DNA from: Anthoceros angustus
Taxonomy: Eukaryota > Streptophyta > Anthocerotopsida > Anthocerotales > Anthocerotaceae
Assembly: GCA_010909165.1 (NCBI GenBank)
Contig: MU008162.1
Location: 1,736,001 to 1,800,000 of the forward strand
Length of the DNA stretch: 64,000 nt
Reading direction: 5' to 3'
The translations under genes were made by a program, and so were the position numbers. Shown here in pieces: positions 54,221 to 64,000 of this stretch (positions are counted from its first letter, which is position 1; the number at the start of each line of letters is the position of its first letter). The notes beneath the pieces are model-generated. The model did no database searches and was not told the DNA's origin. It worked only from the letters and a program-made list of their open reading frames with translations.

Positions 54221-55620
54221 TCAAGGATCAGCAAGCTTAACCACCTGCTTGCCCACGTTTCTGCCTTCCAATACCCCAAGCAATGCTTCTGGAGCTTTTT
54301 CCAACCCCTCAGCAATATCCTCCTTGTAGATGATTTTCTTCTGCTGAAGGAGAGTACCAACGGAGTCGTAAAACTTGGACGTAAGGTTCGCATCACTCAT
54401 CTGGTCCAGGATGATAAAGCCCTTGAGGGTAAGCCGCTTTTTGAGAATCTGGATAGAATTACCCAGGGGCTCCGGTTTGTCCCTGTTGTACTGAGATATC
54501 ATGCCACACACAGCGACCCTCCCAAAATTATTCATCACCTCGAGGACAGCGTCCAGGGTCTTGCCCCCCACGTTCTCGTAGTAGATGTCTAGGCCCTTGG
54601 GAAACAACCTTCAGAATCAAACCAGCCCTTTAGATTCCCATCCCACTTTCTAACTACTCACGTGGAACATACGTTCAGCACACTGCACAACTCACCGCCT
54701 GAGCGCTGCTTCCATGTCTGGCTCCTCCTTGTAGTTGAAGGCGTCATCAAACTTGAACTTCTCCTTCAGAAGCTTCACCTGCATCACCACCAGCACAACG
54801 ACAAGTGTCAAAAACACAGAGTTGATCACAAAAAACACATACATTAGCAGCGGTGACATCTCAAGTATCTAGCAAGAACCAGAGAAGTTCGACAATCGGA
54901 ATCCTGACCTTCTCCTGGCTTCCAGCGCTGCCAACAACATAGCACCCCATGAGCTTGGCGTACTGGCCCACCAGCTGGCCCACCGCTCCCGCCGCAGCCG
55001 ACACAAACACCTTCTCCCCGGGCTTGGGCTCCGCAACATCAAAAAAGCCGTGCCAGGCAGTGAAGCCAGGCATTCCCAGCACACCTATGAAGTAGGAAAG
55101 GGGAACCCCTTCAATAGGCGGAATCTTGTTGATGCCGCTCCCTTCCTTCACCACGTAATACTCCTCCCATCCCCCAAACCCCGACACAAGGTCCCCTTCC
55201 TTGAACTCCGGGTGATCGGACTTCGTCACCTTCCCGACCACGTAACCTACTATCGGCTGCAATCAGCACACCACAACACTGTCAACACAACGACGTTCTT
55301 CCCTTGCCACAACACAACGACATTCTTTCCTCACCACAGCACAACGACATCCTTGGAAACACAATTCCGCGGCAAACTGAACCAGACAAGCATCTTACCT
55401 CACCGACTTTGAACGGCGTGGTGTAGGATTCCACGCCTTTCATGCGCTCTCTCATGTAGGGATCGCATGAGAGGTAGAGCGTCTTGATAAGCACATCGCG
55501 GGAGCCTGGATGCACCTCCGGCATTCCCTGGCCTTCCATCACTTCCAGGTCCTCCACATTGGGAGCTCCATCTCGCACGTAACGCTTCAGAACGACTCGT
55601 CGATTGCGCACTTCCGCCAT
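54221..55620 (-). CDS. NADP-dependent 2-alkenal (double-bond) reductase, MDR superfamily
   Basis: Zinc-independent medium-chain reductase that uses NADPH to reduce the C=C bond of reactive alkenals such as 4-hydroxynonenal, or of phenylpropanoid aldehydes. Four exons (55399-55620, 54909-55256, 54696-54778, 54221-54608) give 346 residues, the usual length. N-terminal domain: NRRVVLKRYV and LSCDPYMRERM. Core: VGYVVGKVTKSDHPEFKEGD and GMPGFTAWHGFFDVAEPKPG. The Rossmann motif is VFVSAAAGAVGQLVGQYAKL (AxxGxxG). KGLDIYYENVGGKTLDAVLE and the C-terminal YKEDIAEGLEKAPEALLGVL follow. No targeting peptide, so cytosolic. Substrate among double-bond reductases cannot be told from sequence. Confidence 0.96.
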
Positions 55621-56321
55621 GACGCTATTATCTTACGCTGTTTGCTTCCGATTCTTGGCGAGGCCGGGCATCTTGGAATTGCAGGCCAGGACGATGCCTG
55701 CTCATAAACTCTTGCTAGGCTAGCTCGGCAGCTCGAGTTCATGTGCTGGAACTGAACTGACTGTGATATCGCATTCTATTTGCATGCGAGCTCATCGGTA
55801 CCTTCTCCTACAGTTTCACGCACATCACATGACAAGTGGCCTCCCAATTCCATCGCGCCATATGGCATTCTCGTCATTTTTTATCAATAATTCTAGGACG
55901 GGTTTCTCCGTCAAGCTGGTACTTGGCATCAGCTTCGATTGTAGGTAGGTACGTCGCATCATCTCGATCACTTCGCCGTCATTCCACGAAAATCAATAAC
56001 ATAACAGAGTTGCTGAACTACCTACCTTACACATTCTAAAATTTCTCAACCCATCTTGTGGAATACAAAATTAATAGTATTCATAATATATTTATTCGTA
56101 TTAATAATTTAGTATAAAATTTTATATATTCATAAATTCTTTTTCCAATCTTCCTTTTAGGTGTGTTAGGATCTAGAGTTTAGCTTCCTCTTCTTTTTAC
56201 AATTTACCTAATGTGTATATATTGTGATGGGTTGATTGATCATATAATATGTAATCTAATTAAAACTTCATCATTTGGTAAATATATATGTAATTATTAA
56301 CTATCAATAAAAATATTGTGT
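55621..56321. other. Spacer, AT-rich to the right
   Basis: Promoter of the reductase at its left end. Base composition changes sharply near 56.0 kb to AT-rich, continuing to about 58.3 kb. No exon recognised. Confidence 0.45.
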
Positions 56322-56855
56322 CTAATTTTTCCCTTTAGGTGGATCATAATCGTTGGGATCTTGAGAGGGATCTTGAGAGGGTGAACTTCCTCCATTTTTC
56401 TTGTCATCAGGGATGGGACATGCATTATCTATTGTATTATCAATTGAATAGGATAGAAAACAAACATCATTTATGCCCCAGGCAGCTCGTTTATTGATAC
56501 AATGTTCTTCGAGTAAGCTATGTGCCAAGAGTACAAGACATGCATGACATTGATATGTGTACATCATTTCTGGGTACTTCATAATACATCCAGCCTTAGC
56601 TCTAAAATATGAAGGCCATGAGTATTTCACTTCGGAGGCCTCAGGAAAACTTGTTAATCCTTTTTCAATGACTATATCTACGCCCGATTTGATCACTAGA
56701 ATAATTGGATCGATTGCCCACAAGTCTGCGCCACATATGTGTTCCACTATAAGTCTTCTCCCATTTTGAGCACTAGTTTGTATTGTGAGCAAAAGGAGAT
56801 ACATTATTAATATCATACAACCTTGCTTTATACAACCATATATTCCGAATTTCAT
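56322..56855 (-). CDS. Secreted Cys-rich protein, gnk2/DUF26-like (paralog 1)
   Basis: Intron-free, 177 residues from ATG 56855; the open frame begins slightly earlier at a TTG. A signal peptide is clear (ILIMYLLLLTIQTSA), so it is probably apoplastic or vacuolar. The mature part has CGADLWAIDPIILVIKSGVD, WPSYFRAKAGC, then CHACLVLLAHSLLEEHC, NKRAAWGINDVCFLSYSID and a final CP. The C-x2-C-L... C...C-F-x2-Y arrangement resembles the C-terminal half of ginkbilobin-2/DUF26 (Cys-rich RLK and PDLP) domains, but the spacing before C-x2-C is 12-13 rather than the canonical 8. The tail has two SQDPSQDP-type repeats. The paralog is 0.9 kb away, head to head. Function unknown; antifungal or signalling roles are known in the family. 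Confidence 0.72.
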   Translation of the reverse strand: MKFGIYGCIKQGCMILIMYLLLLTIQTSAQNGRRLIVEHICGADLWAIDPIILVIKSGVDIVIEKGLTSFPEASEVKYSWPSYFRAKAGCIMKYPEMMYTYQCHACLVLLAHSLLEEHCINKRAAWGINDVCFLSYSIDNTIDNACPIPDDKKNGGSSPSQDPSQDPNDYDPPKGKN

Positions 56856-57710
56856 TGTCACAAATAAAAATTTGTACCCCGTGAAGTTATCCAAAAGAAT
56901 ATAAATAAAACGTTGACATTTAGCATTTACTTAGACCCACTATCAAATTCCACTCACCTTTTGATGACCCCAAAATAAAAAAAATAAAATGCATCATGAG
57001 AAATGAATGAATAAGTCTTAAATCTCAATAAATTAATGAATATTCTCATCTGAATATTCTAGAATCGTATCACTGTATGATGAATAACTTAAAAATAAAT
57101 TAAATCAAAATCAAAATATAAATCCAACCTAGGGTTTGAAAGATCACAAGAAGTCTCGTAGCAAGTAAGTAAGATTAAGAAATTCATATGATTGATTGTT
57201 CATGAATCCCCTTCAGCTTAAATTAATATTAAAAATAAATTACTGGAATCACAGATTCTAGGTTATAACTTTATTATGTTGGTCAATTGGTATTCATCAA
57301 CCAACTCACATGGACAATGGATTCACCATCTACACATTTATTCTTTACATCTTAATTATAATCAAATGTGTGATGTTCTAAATGAAGAACTGTTTTCAAA
57401 ATTTCCGTGATGTAGTAGTTAAATATGCACAAGGATTTTTAGGTTTTAGATCAAACATTCCTTGGAATATTTTTTTTGGGATGAGATATTATCGTGAATG
57501 AGTTTCATTACTAAGCGGTACATATAATCACATAAGAGCAATGGAGATGGGTGCTCCAAAAGTACTAGTAGGTCTTCTACAAGATTAAATAGTTTGCATA
57601 CATTGATCACATGCTAATATTATCCAATGATTAAATTTGATATGTAGATTAATTTTTTGTTTAAATGTGGCACTTAAATTGGCACTCGGATTGCAACTTA
57701 AATTTCCGAT
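56856..57710. promoter_or_regulatory. AT-rich divergent intergenic region between gnk2-like paralogs
   Basis: 855 bases separating two head-to-head paralogous genes; very AT-rich with no open frame of note. It presumably contains both promoters and may act bidirectionally. No specific element was identified beyond AT-rich TATA-like stretches. Confidence 0.4.
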
Positions 57711-58205
57711 ATGATGATCACTGATAACACAATGGATTTTTCACCACAACAGTTACAGTTGCATATCTTTGTGTTGCTTCTTTTCCTTCATGGTTATTCA
57801 GAGGCAAGATATATGACACTAAGGAGCCGAAGTCTTGAAGTCAGTGCTGTGCAATACACATGTGGTGCAGATTTATGGGTGATTGATCCAATTATTTTTG
57901 TCATCAGAACTGGAGTAAATATACTCATTGAAAATGCGAGTGCATCGTATCCTTTGTCATATTGGTATGAGAATAGATGGCCTTCTTACTTTAGGGGATA
58001 TGCCGGCTGTACGTATGAATATGGAACATTAACAAACTCGAGTGATTGTTTTGATTGCTTAGAGGCTGTAGTAGCAACGCTTCTTGAAAGACTATGCAAA
58101 AATAAACGTGCTGCAATTGGTAAGAAAATAAATTGTTTCGTGCAATATACCATTGATGAACCACATGACCAAATTTGTCCGCTGCCAAATAATATAAATC
58201 TATAA
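57711..58205 (+). CDS. Secreted Cys-rich protein, gnk2/DUF26-like (paralog 2)
   Basis: Intron-free, 164 residues, ATG 57711. The N-terminus LHIFVLLLFLHGYSEA is a signal peptide. The mature region matches the neighbour at 56322-56855: CGADLWVIDPIIFVIRTGVN, WPSYFRGYAGC, CFDCLEAVVATLLERLC, NKRAAIGKKINCFVQYTID, then a final CPLP. Eight shared cysteine positions suggest the same disulfide pattern. Ginkbilobin-2 ends similarly (CxxCLxxL..., then CFIQYE). It lacks the Gln/Asp/Pro tail of paralog 1. AT-rich codon use contrasts with the GC-richer genes on either side. Probably a lineage-specific secreted family; function not known. Confidence 0.72.
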   Translation: MMITDNTMDFSPQQLQLHIFVLLLFLHGYSEARYMTLRSRSLEVSAVQYTCGADLWVIDPIIFVIRTGVNILIENASASYPLSYWYENRWPSYFRGYAGCTYEYGTLTNSSDCFDCLEAVVATLLERLCKNKRAAIGKKINCFVQYTIDEPHDQICPLPNNINL

Positions 58206-58299
58206 ACTTGTGTATTCGTTATATATTTTAAGTGATATGTAATTGTCATAAGTAGTAGCTATGTATTAGACCTATTGCCAGCAATGAAAACAAGTCCTC

Positions 58300-58570
58300 C
58301 ATTCATTTGAAGTGACATCCAGACATAGGTTCATTGGAACTCCTTAGTAAAGTGACGTATAGACATGGATTCATTGGAACTCCTGAGTCAAGTGACATCC
58401 AGACATGGGTTCATTGAAACTCCTCAGTCAAGTGACAACCAGACATGGGTTGATTGAAACTCCTCATTCAAGTAACATCCAGACATGGGTACTAGACATG
58501 GGTTGATTGAAACTCCTCATTCAAGTAACATCCAGACATGGGTTCAATGGAACTCCTCAGTCAAACAGTC
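58300..58570 (+). repeat. 40-bp minisatellite (about 6-7 copies)
   Basis: Imperfect 40-bp units of the form AAGTGACATCCAGACATGGG followed by TTCATTGGAACTCCTCAGTC. One junction near 58490 is irregular because of a partial unit. Lies 100 bases downstream of paralog 2, so may be in its 3' UTR or just beyond. Confidence 0.85.
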
Positions 58571-60366
58571 CTTGGGATGGATTAGCACTCAAATGGGGTG
58601 CTACCCATTCTCAAAGTCCATGGCCTTATGGGGCCACTTCTTATAAATCATGCCCTCGTCTCTGCAGCGCGGGCGGCTAGTTGTTAGTGTCATATGGGGT
58701 TACTGCAAGATTACTCCATATTTAAAAACTCTTAAGACATCTTAAGCGATTCTCTTAGAAAGAACCGACAAAGAACGTGGAGAGTTAATAAATATGCATA
58801 GATGGCAAGTCCCATCTACACATTGAGTGATGGGGGCTCTCAAGAGGCCCCATCATAGCCTACATCCGCTATCATAAGTGTGGTAAGGCAAGGTCGTGTA
58901 GGTTTGAAGTCAGAGCACAAGGGACGTGTTATCATCAATTCCAGATACGGTCTGACTGGAGATCATTGGCGTGGGCGCAGGTGCATACTGATGCGCTGAC
59001 ATATTTGGGTGAGTTCTTTAGCCAAATGCTGCAAAAACGTTTTGAGGAGAGGGGCAGGGAATTTCCATTGAAGGAAACAAGAAGTAATTTACTAAGACTA
59101 GTAACAGCCGAAGAAAGGTAAGCACATTATGTTATCCTTAGAGTGTCAAAAAGGCCTGCTTATGCCTCTTATCTGTCCCTACAGGTGTGAGACACTGAGG
59201 CCCGTGTTGACCGGGGTGACAGTAAGGGAAAAAGTGCTGATCTCAAGGTACTGCTCTCTGAAAGGTCCATTTACACGTGCAGGATGGGGTAGAGGAACAG
59301 AGAGAATGAACCTTTCCTTCATTATGACAGGCTGCAAGTTTGCAAGCAGATCAGGTAAGGAATACAGAGACGGATTACCTTTCATTATGTAGCCTGGTGT
59401 TCGCAGAAGAGTTGTCACCTGTGCCACACACAACATACTTGAAATAAAGGTCAGACGGTCAGCTTCAGTGTGTGGATCCTGCCTTTACCTGATCAAGCAG
59501 AAAGCTGCTTCTTCCAATCAGGCAGGCCTTCAGCATGGAGCATCATGCAAATCAATGACACTCCACTGCCACCACTTACAGCTACCCTCCAGGACAGTTG
59601 GACAGGTCCATTGATCAGAAGACCCAACTAAGACAAGAAAATGACAATCGTGTCATCCAACATCATTCAGGAGCGTCAAAGAAAACAAATGCAACAGCTA
59701 CACCTGGGATGACATGGAGCATCAGAATGATAAGAGTAGGGTCTCCAAACTGAGATGCAATATGGAACAAAGAGACTGGAGAATGCAAGAAAGATCAACT
59801 GCATGTATATTTGGTGCCTGAATTATAGACTATTAATATTTAACCAGATTCCAGCATTACATTTCCGACAGTTCGGTAACCTCTCAAAACATATGGTGCA
59901 GAAAGAAGAACGAATGGAAACCTCTAGGGTGCTAAGGGATTCCAGTTGGGAGGACTGCGCACACTTACAGCACGACCCAGCTCTTGTGAGACTGACTCTT
60001 CTCACACTCTTCAAAACCATCATCTACAGCGCACAGGTCTGAGAAGAAAATGTGCCTATTTAGCTATGGTCGTTGGTGGATTCACTACTGGGGCGTTTGC
60101 ATGAGCAGGACAAAGACCTCCACTTTCTTCCCTCGTAAATTCCTCTTCATAACAGTTGCTGTTTCCAGATCCAAACTCCTCTCTTCACACTTTGACTCCT
60201 CTTTTTCATTTTTCTCCTTCCTGAAATAATTGATTTCACAAGTTCTGCATCATTACTTCCTCCACTGCCTTCTTCTTTGTCCACTTTTAAGTTTAAGCAT
60301 TCGAGTAAGTTTTTTGCTTTAAGCCAGCAGTAGCAGAGCCACCTTACCTCAAGCACAACTCTTACG
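58571..60366. other. Spacer downstream of the 40-bp array
   Basis: No supported gene. A fold-back GATGGGGGCTCT...AGAGGCCCCATC is present at about 58828-58853. Short open frames at 59129-59392 and 59755-60042 lack domains. The last ~200 bases are likely the 3' UTR of the CCCH/KH gene. Confidence 0.45.
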
Positions 60367-61836
60367 TCAAGCGCGAAGAGTGTGCTCTCTCAACTCGTTT
60401 TCTCCGTGTGCAAAGTGGCAACGCTCCCCAAAGGTGCATGTTCCCTGCGAATAGTTTTCACAGATCTTCGTCTTGAAGTTGTGGGACCCAAACCCTGCAG
60501 GTTTGGCAGGAACGGTATCCCTGTTCAGAAGGACTTGCCTGACCATAGAACTAGCCTGCTTTATCTGCTCAAAAGACCCTTCCATCTCAACGTTTCTCAG
60601 ATTAGGATCAGATTCATGGTCTCGGATCGATAATTTGGCTCCTGTTTGCCGACATATATTCTTTGCATTTACTCCACCTTTACCAATAATGGCTCCAGCC
60701 AAGGATGCCTCAATGCTGATCTTTGCAGTGGATGAGGCCCCAAATGATGCAGCAGCTGCCAGTCCAGGGGGAGTTGGCTCTCTATAAGACAGACTACTCC
60801 CGTACACACGCCCCACACTATCCCGGAGTCCCCCATACCTACTCTCTGATGCATACAATGATGGTGAAGTACGATAACTACTACTTGAAATAGAGGGGGC
60901 TGCAATCCGTTCCCTAGATAGCTCCAGGGAGGAAAAGCCGGGATACAGATCCCGATCACTTACATGAGAGGAGCCCCCACCTGACTTGCGAAGCTCTCGC
61001 TCACCATGAGCGAAATGACATTTGTCTCCAAACCGGCACCCTTCAGATGTATCGTACCGGTTGCAGAGCCTGGTTTTGAAGCCTCCTAGGTTAGCCCCTT
61101 GATCTGGTGATAGGTCAGCTGACGAAGGAGCCCCAGACGGACCGACTCCCGTCATCGACTTCCGCACGCTCCCTCCTGCCAGAGCAGCTGAGCCTCCCAG
61201 CCCAGAGCTCAGACCATACGACGAAACACCTCCCGGCACATAGTGCAAGAAATGGCACCCTTCCCCATAGGGACACCCGGAGGTACTGCCACATCCCTCC
61301 CCATGATCAATATGAGCAAATATGGATCCAGGAAAGGCTCCCAGATAAACCTATCTGTCATACATTATACAGTAAGGTAACACACAGTACCTGAAGAATT
61401 TAGTGCAAGGTTTCGTCCTATTCGAAGCGTTCCCGCCACCTCCCATGTCCTTATCTGATGAGCCACATGCAAATTACCCTCCCTCAAAACAGATCCTCTG
61501 GAATGCATCGTCTGCCAGAGACGAAACTAGATCTAAGGCCCACATCTTCCGAGTGATTCGTCCAACAAGACGGCTTGCGGACTAACAAATGTCACCCGCA
61601 GCACCCTCGTCTACAGTACTAGATTGCAGCACAAGCACTCTCACAATCCCTGATCCAAAAACCAGAAACACACCGACATAAAGATGCAGGCAACACTCAC
61701 AAGAATCCGCAAGCCATTCACCTTCGCTGTATCTTCTTAGCTCCAAGTCACTGGATGAGTATCCATTGCCATTCCCATTGCCACTGGAAGCCGTCTCCCC
61801 CCTTGGCCTCTTGCGGGGAGGCCCGTAGGGGTCCAT
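60367..61836 (-). CDS. CCCH zinc-finger and KH-domain RNA-binding protein
   Basis: Likely regulator of mRNA stability or processing in nucleus or cytoplasm. Three exons (61722-61836, 61391-61454, 60367-61285) give 365 residues. Domain order: CCCH finger 1 at ~55-80 (CTKFFSTSGCPYGEGCHFLH), finger 2 at ~125-150 (KTRLCNRYDTSEGCRFGDKC), one KH domain at ~235-305 (KISIEASLAGAIIGKGGVNA with the GxxG loop, then ICRQTGAKLSIRDHE), and finger 3 at ~330-356 (FKTKICENYSQGTCTFGERC). This is the plant C3H31/C3H44-type architecture; Arabidopsis relatives keep the outer fingers and KH. Start MDPYGPPRKRPRGE at 61836; another in-frame ATG two codons upstream is possible. A basic N-terminal PRKRPR could be a nuclear signal. 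Confidence 0.95.
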
Positions 61837-63740
61837 AAGCACCTCAAACTGCTACAAGTGACGTCTCAGCCGCAAGATGCTGGAGAAAGGTGCGCAGTCA
61901 AGGGCCGGTCTGAGCAACCTCCGGGCGTCCCAAATAGGCTTAGCAATAGCCGATTAAAACTACTGAACAAGCAGGAGAACCAGGCTTCCCAAGAGCGGAT
62001 GTCCACCGCAGTGCGCAGGCAGGAGTATTGACTGCGAGCCGCCAGGAAGAAAAATCAGAAAGAAGGCGGCACAGAGCGTATTACCAGAGTTCCAAACCTA
62101 CGCCCCGAAATAGCCACACTAGACACTCACCATTGCAAAAACGAGCCAGCAGCTTACTATTCTCTCCTGGTCAAGCCTGCAAAGATTGCGCAGCACAGCA
62201 GCTGGATGGAAGACAATCACAACATGGTCCAAGACCAGTTCCAATCCCGCCGCCAGACTCCCGCAGCCCGCTCAGATCCGCTCCCCGCTCCCGCCCGATT
62301 CAGCAGCAACGGAAGAACACAGCCTTGTGCCACAGCCAAGCCACACGCTTCCTGCGACACTGCGTGGCCGGCGCCAATCCTGCTCCAAGAAAACTGCAAC
62401 CGAGGCGCAAAGAGAGCAGCTTCACCCGCCTCCCTGTCCCTCCCCAGTCCCGATCCCGACGCTCCCAGAGCTCGGCCGCAGGAGACGGGCTCGCAGCGGC
62501 GCAGAGGGCAGCAAAGCAGAGCAGCGCAGGGCCCGATCCCGCAGCGCTGCCGAATCCTCCCAACAAAATGCCGATCGATCGCTCTTGGTGCCAAGCAGAC
62601 GCCGCCGCAGGGATTGACAGCCAGGCTGCCTCAAGGCGGCGGGCTACAGGCCAGGCTGGGGGGATTTCAGCTTCACCCAACGCCCGCTCTATACGTTCCA
62701 AGGCAGCCGATAGCAGGGCGCAATGCGCAGAGGATTTCTAGCTCGGCCGGGGCCCCCCCTTCTGCAACACCACGCATGTGCGGGGTTTTCTTTCTCCCCA
62801 TTTCGTACCTAGTCGGATATTGCGAATTTCAGCTGAACCCGAGAAGATTTAAATCTCCGATAGCATTGTATCATTGGGCTTGGAACACTGACCCCAATCT
62901 CCGCCTCTGGTTATGTACCTTGATCATTTCAGATGCGTATCTTATCGTAAGAGGAATCAACTACTGGGTAAATCGATTATCATGACCTTCCTAATCCATA
63001 TATTACAACATACTTAGTCCTATATTAAAAAGAATCATTTGCTTTTTTACGAAATGGGTCATTTTATTAACAAGACATTCAAGGATCTGCTTCGATTTCT
63101 GTGAATCATTGTTATCCCATACCACGAGGCCCATCCGACCTGCAGGCTGCATGCCCAAATCTACCACATGTTTTTGAGTACTTCGAAAAATTTTGGAGTG
63201 CACAAGTGAGGCACAACATGCAAACGGATTAGACTATCACGTTTCACGGAGGCTTGTCTTGGTTTCACATTTGCTACGTCCAACTAGATAGTCTCTATCG
63301 CGCGTGAAAGTGAGTGTCCACCCAACCTCTAAGGCAGGAAGCCGGGAGGAAGGATGCAAGGGTGCCGCGAGGGTCCGGGAAGGCATCGAGACATACAGCT
63401 GTCGCGGAGACCGAGAGTGACACCTTAGTGCAGTCCCGAAGGGGCGGGGCAGTTTAAAGCCTCGAGTCGGGAGAAAAGACTCCGAAGCGACGACGGAGGA
63501 AGTGTAACCACAAAGACTTCACGTGTATTTAATAATTTATTTAAGAGATTACAAATAATACTTAGTTTTTTTATATTTTCATATTTTATTTTTAAAAATG
63601 AACTTAAATTTCTTAAGAATATAAAGAAATTCGATTCAGATCTATCAAATAGGAGAACTCCATGATTAAGCACCCCTAGTACAAACCACTATTGAGATAG
63701 GGATTATGCTCATGTTTGATGTTTCAATTCAAATTCAAGA
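61837..63740. other. Promoter/5' region of the CCCH-KH gene and further spacer
   Basis: 61.9-62.75 kb is GC-rich with mutually overlapping open frames on both strands and is best read as promoter and 5' UTR of the CCCH-KH gene. 62.8-63.7 kb is mixed, with an AT-rich block at 63.52-63.66 kb. Nothing recognisable. Confidence 0.4.
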
Positions 63741-63741
63741 T

Positions 63742-63981
63742 CTACAAGCAAATGGGCAGGGATGAGTGGCTCATATTGGTAGAGCTGGATCCTTTGTGTG
63801 TGGCACGGAAAGTCACTTGGCTTTTTCTCGATGTAGCGACTCCTTGTGCTATTGGGGACTTCTCTGATTGTAGTGATGGTGAAGAAGACATCCCTAATAT
63901 GGTGGAGGTGGACGTGCTGGCTTCCACTTCGATATCTCCCACTTCGAAGTTTGTTGCTCCTTTCCTTGTCCGAGCTTCCAT
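63742..63981 (-). CDS. Unidentified Ser/Thr-rich ORF at the window edge
   Basis: 79-residue frame from ATG 63981: basic N-terminus (MEARTRKGATNFEVGD) then a Ser/Thr-rich low-complexity stretch. No domain recognised. It may be the first part of a retroelement gag or a chance ORF; the neighbouring sequence to the right is outside the window. Confidence 0.2.
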   Translation of the reverse strand: MEARTRKGATNFEVGDIEVEASTSTSTILGMSSSPSLQSEKSPIAQGVATSRKSQVTFRATHKGSSSTNMSHSSLPICL

Positions 63982-64000
63982 GTTGTGTGGCGAGTCCCCC

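Noticed and set aside
58320-58565. 40-bp repeats as a possible CRISPR array
   Set aside because: The units are contiguous and imperfect with no unique spacers, and the context is a plant nuclear genome.
62028-62985. Frames of 237 and 259 codons upstream of the CCCH-KH gene
   Set aside because: Three frames and the opposite strand are open at once; composition is GC-driven and no domain appears. Better explained as promoter/5' UTR.

Overview
This window is nuclear DNA from a land plant, most likely a seed-free one. Genes have short GT-AG introns (about 75-230 bases). Plant-only families are present: a Dof factor, a plastid NDH-complex subunit, two PLS-type pentatricopeptide repeat (PPR) proteins and plant-type VTI1 and SINA. 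Two genes narrow the lineage. A PPR protein carries a KP box in place of the usual PG box; this DYW variant is known from hornworts, ferns and lycophytes other than Selaginella. A complete dynein-2 intermediate chain (WDR34/DYNC2I2) suggests motile cilia, hence swimming sperm. I cannot choose between fern, lycophyte and hornwort from the sequence alone.

Layout. 0-2.1 kb: mitochondrial release factor 1, 5' end outside the window. 2.9-6.0 kb: a disrupted basic ORF, a decayed chromodomain-type Ty3/Gypsy remnant and a 97-bp tandem array. 6.4-9.8 kb: UCH3-like deubiquitinase and an F-box protein. 10.2-12.8 kb: KP-box PPR. 14.7-17.2 kb: repeat-rich RING protein. 17.4-18.7 kb: NAA10 (minus). 18.8-22.2 kb: AT-rich repeats, including a 390-394 bp triplication. 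22.4-24.8 kb: PNSB2/NDF5-like protein and a LYR protein. 24.9-34.1 kb: gene-poor, rich in simple repeats. 35.0-36.4 kb: Dof factor with an apparent frameshift. 36.4-41.2 kb: second gene-poor spacer with a tRNA-Met-like relic. 41.2-46.3 kb: folate-type carrier and a PPR with an aberrant DYW domain, both minus. 47.8-55.6 kb: VTI1, SINA (minus), WDR34, alkenal reductase (minus). 56.3-58.2 kb: a divergent pair of secreted Cys-rich gnk2-like paralogs in an AT-rich island. 60.4-61.8 kb: CCCH/KH RNA-binding protein (minus). 61.9-64.0 kb: spacer.

There is no operon-like logic; most genes are housekeeping. Three concern organelle gene expression (mtRF1 and the two PPR proteins) and four protein modification or turnover (UCH3, F-box, RING, SINA). 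For the multi-exon genes I joined exons by hand, using GT-AG (once GC-AG) borders, phase and conserved protein blocks. All internally complete models close in frame. The least familiar items are the gnk2-like pair, the two aberrant PPR C-termini and the repeat-rich RING protein.
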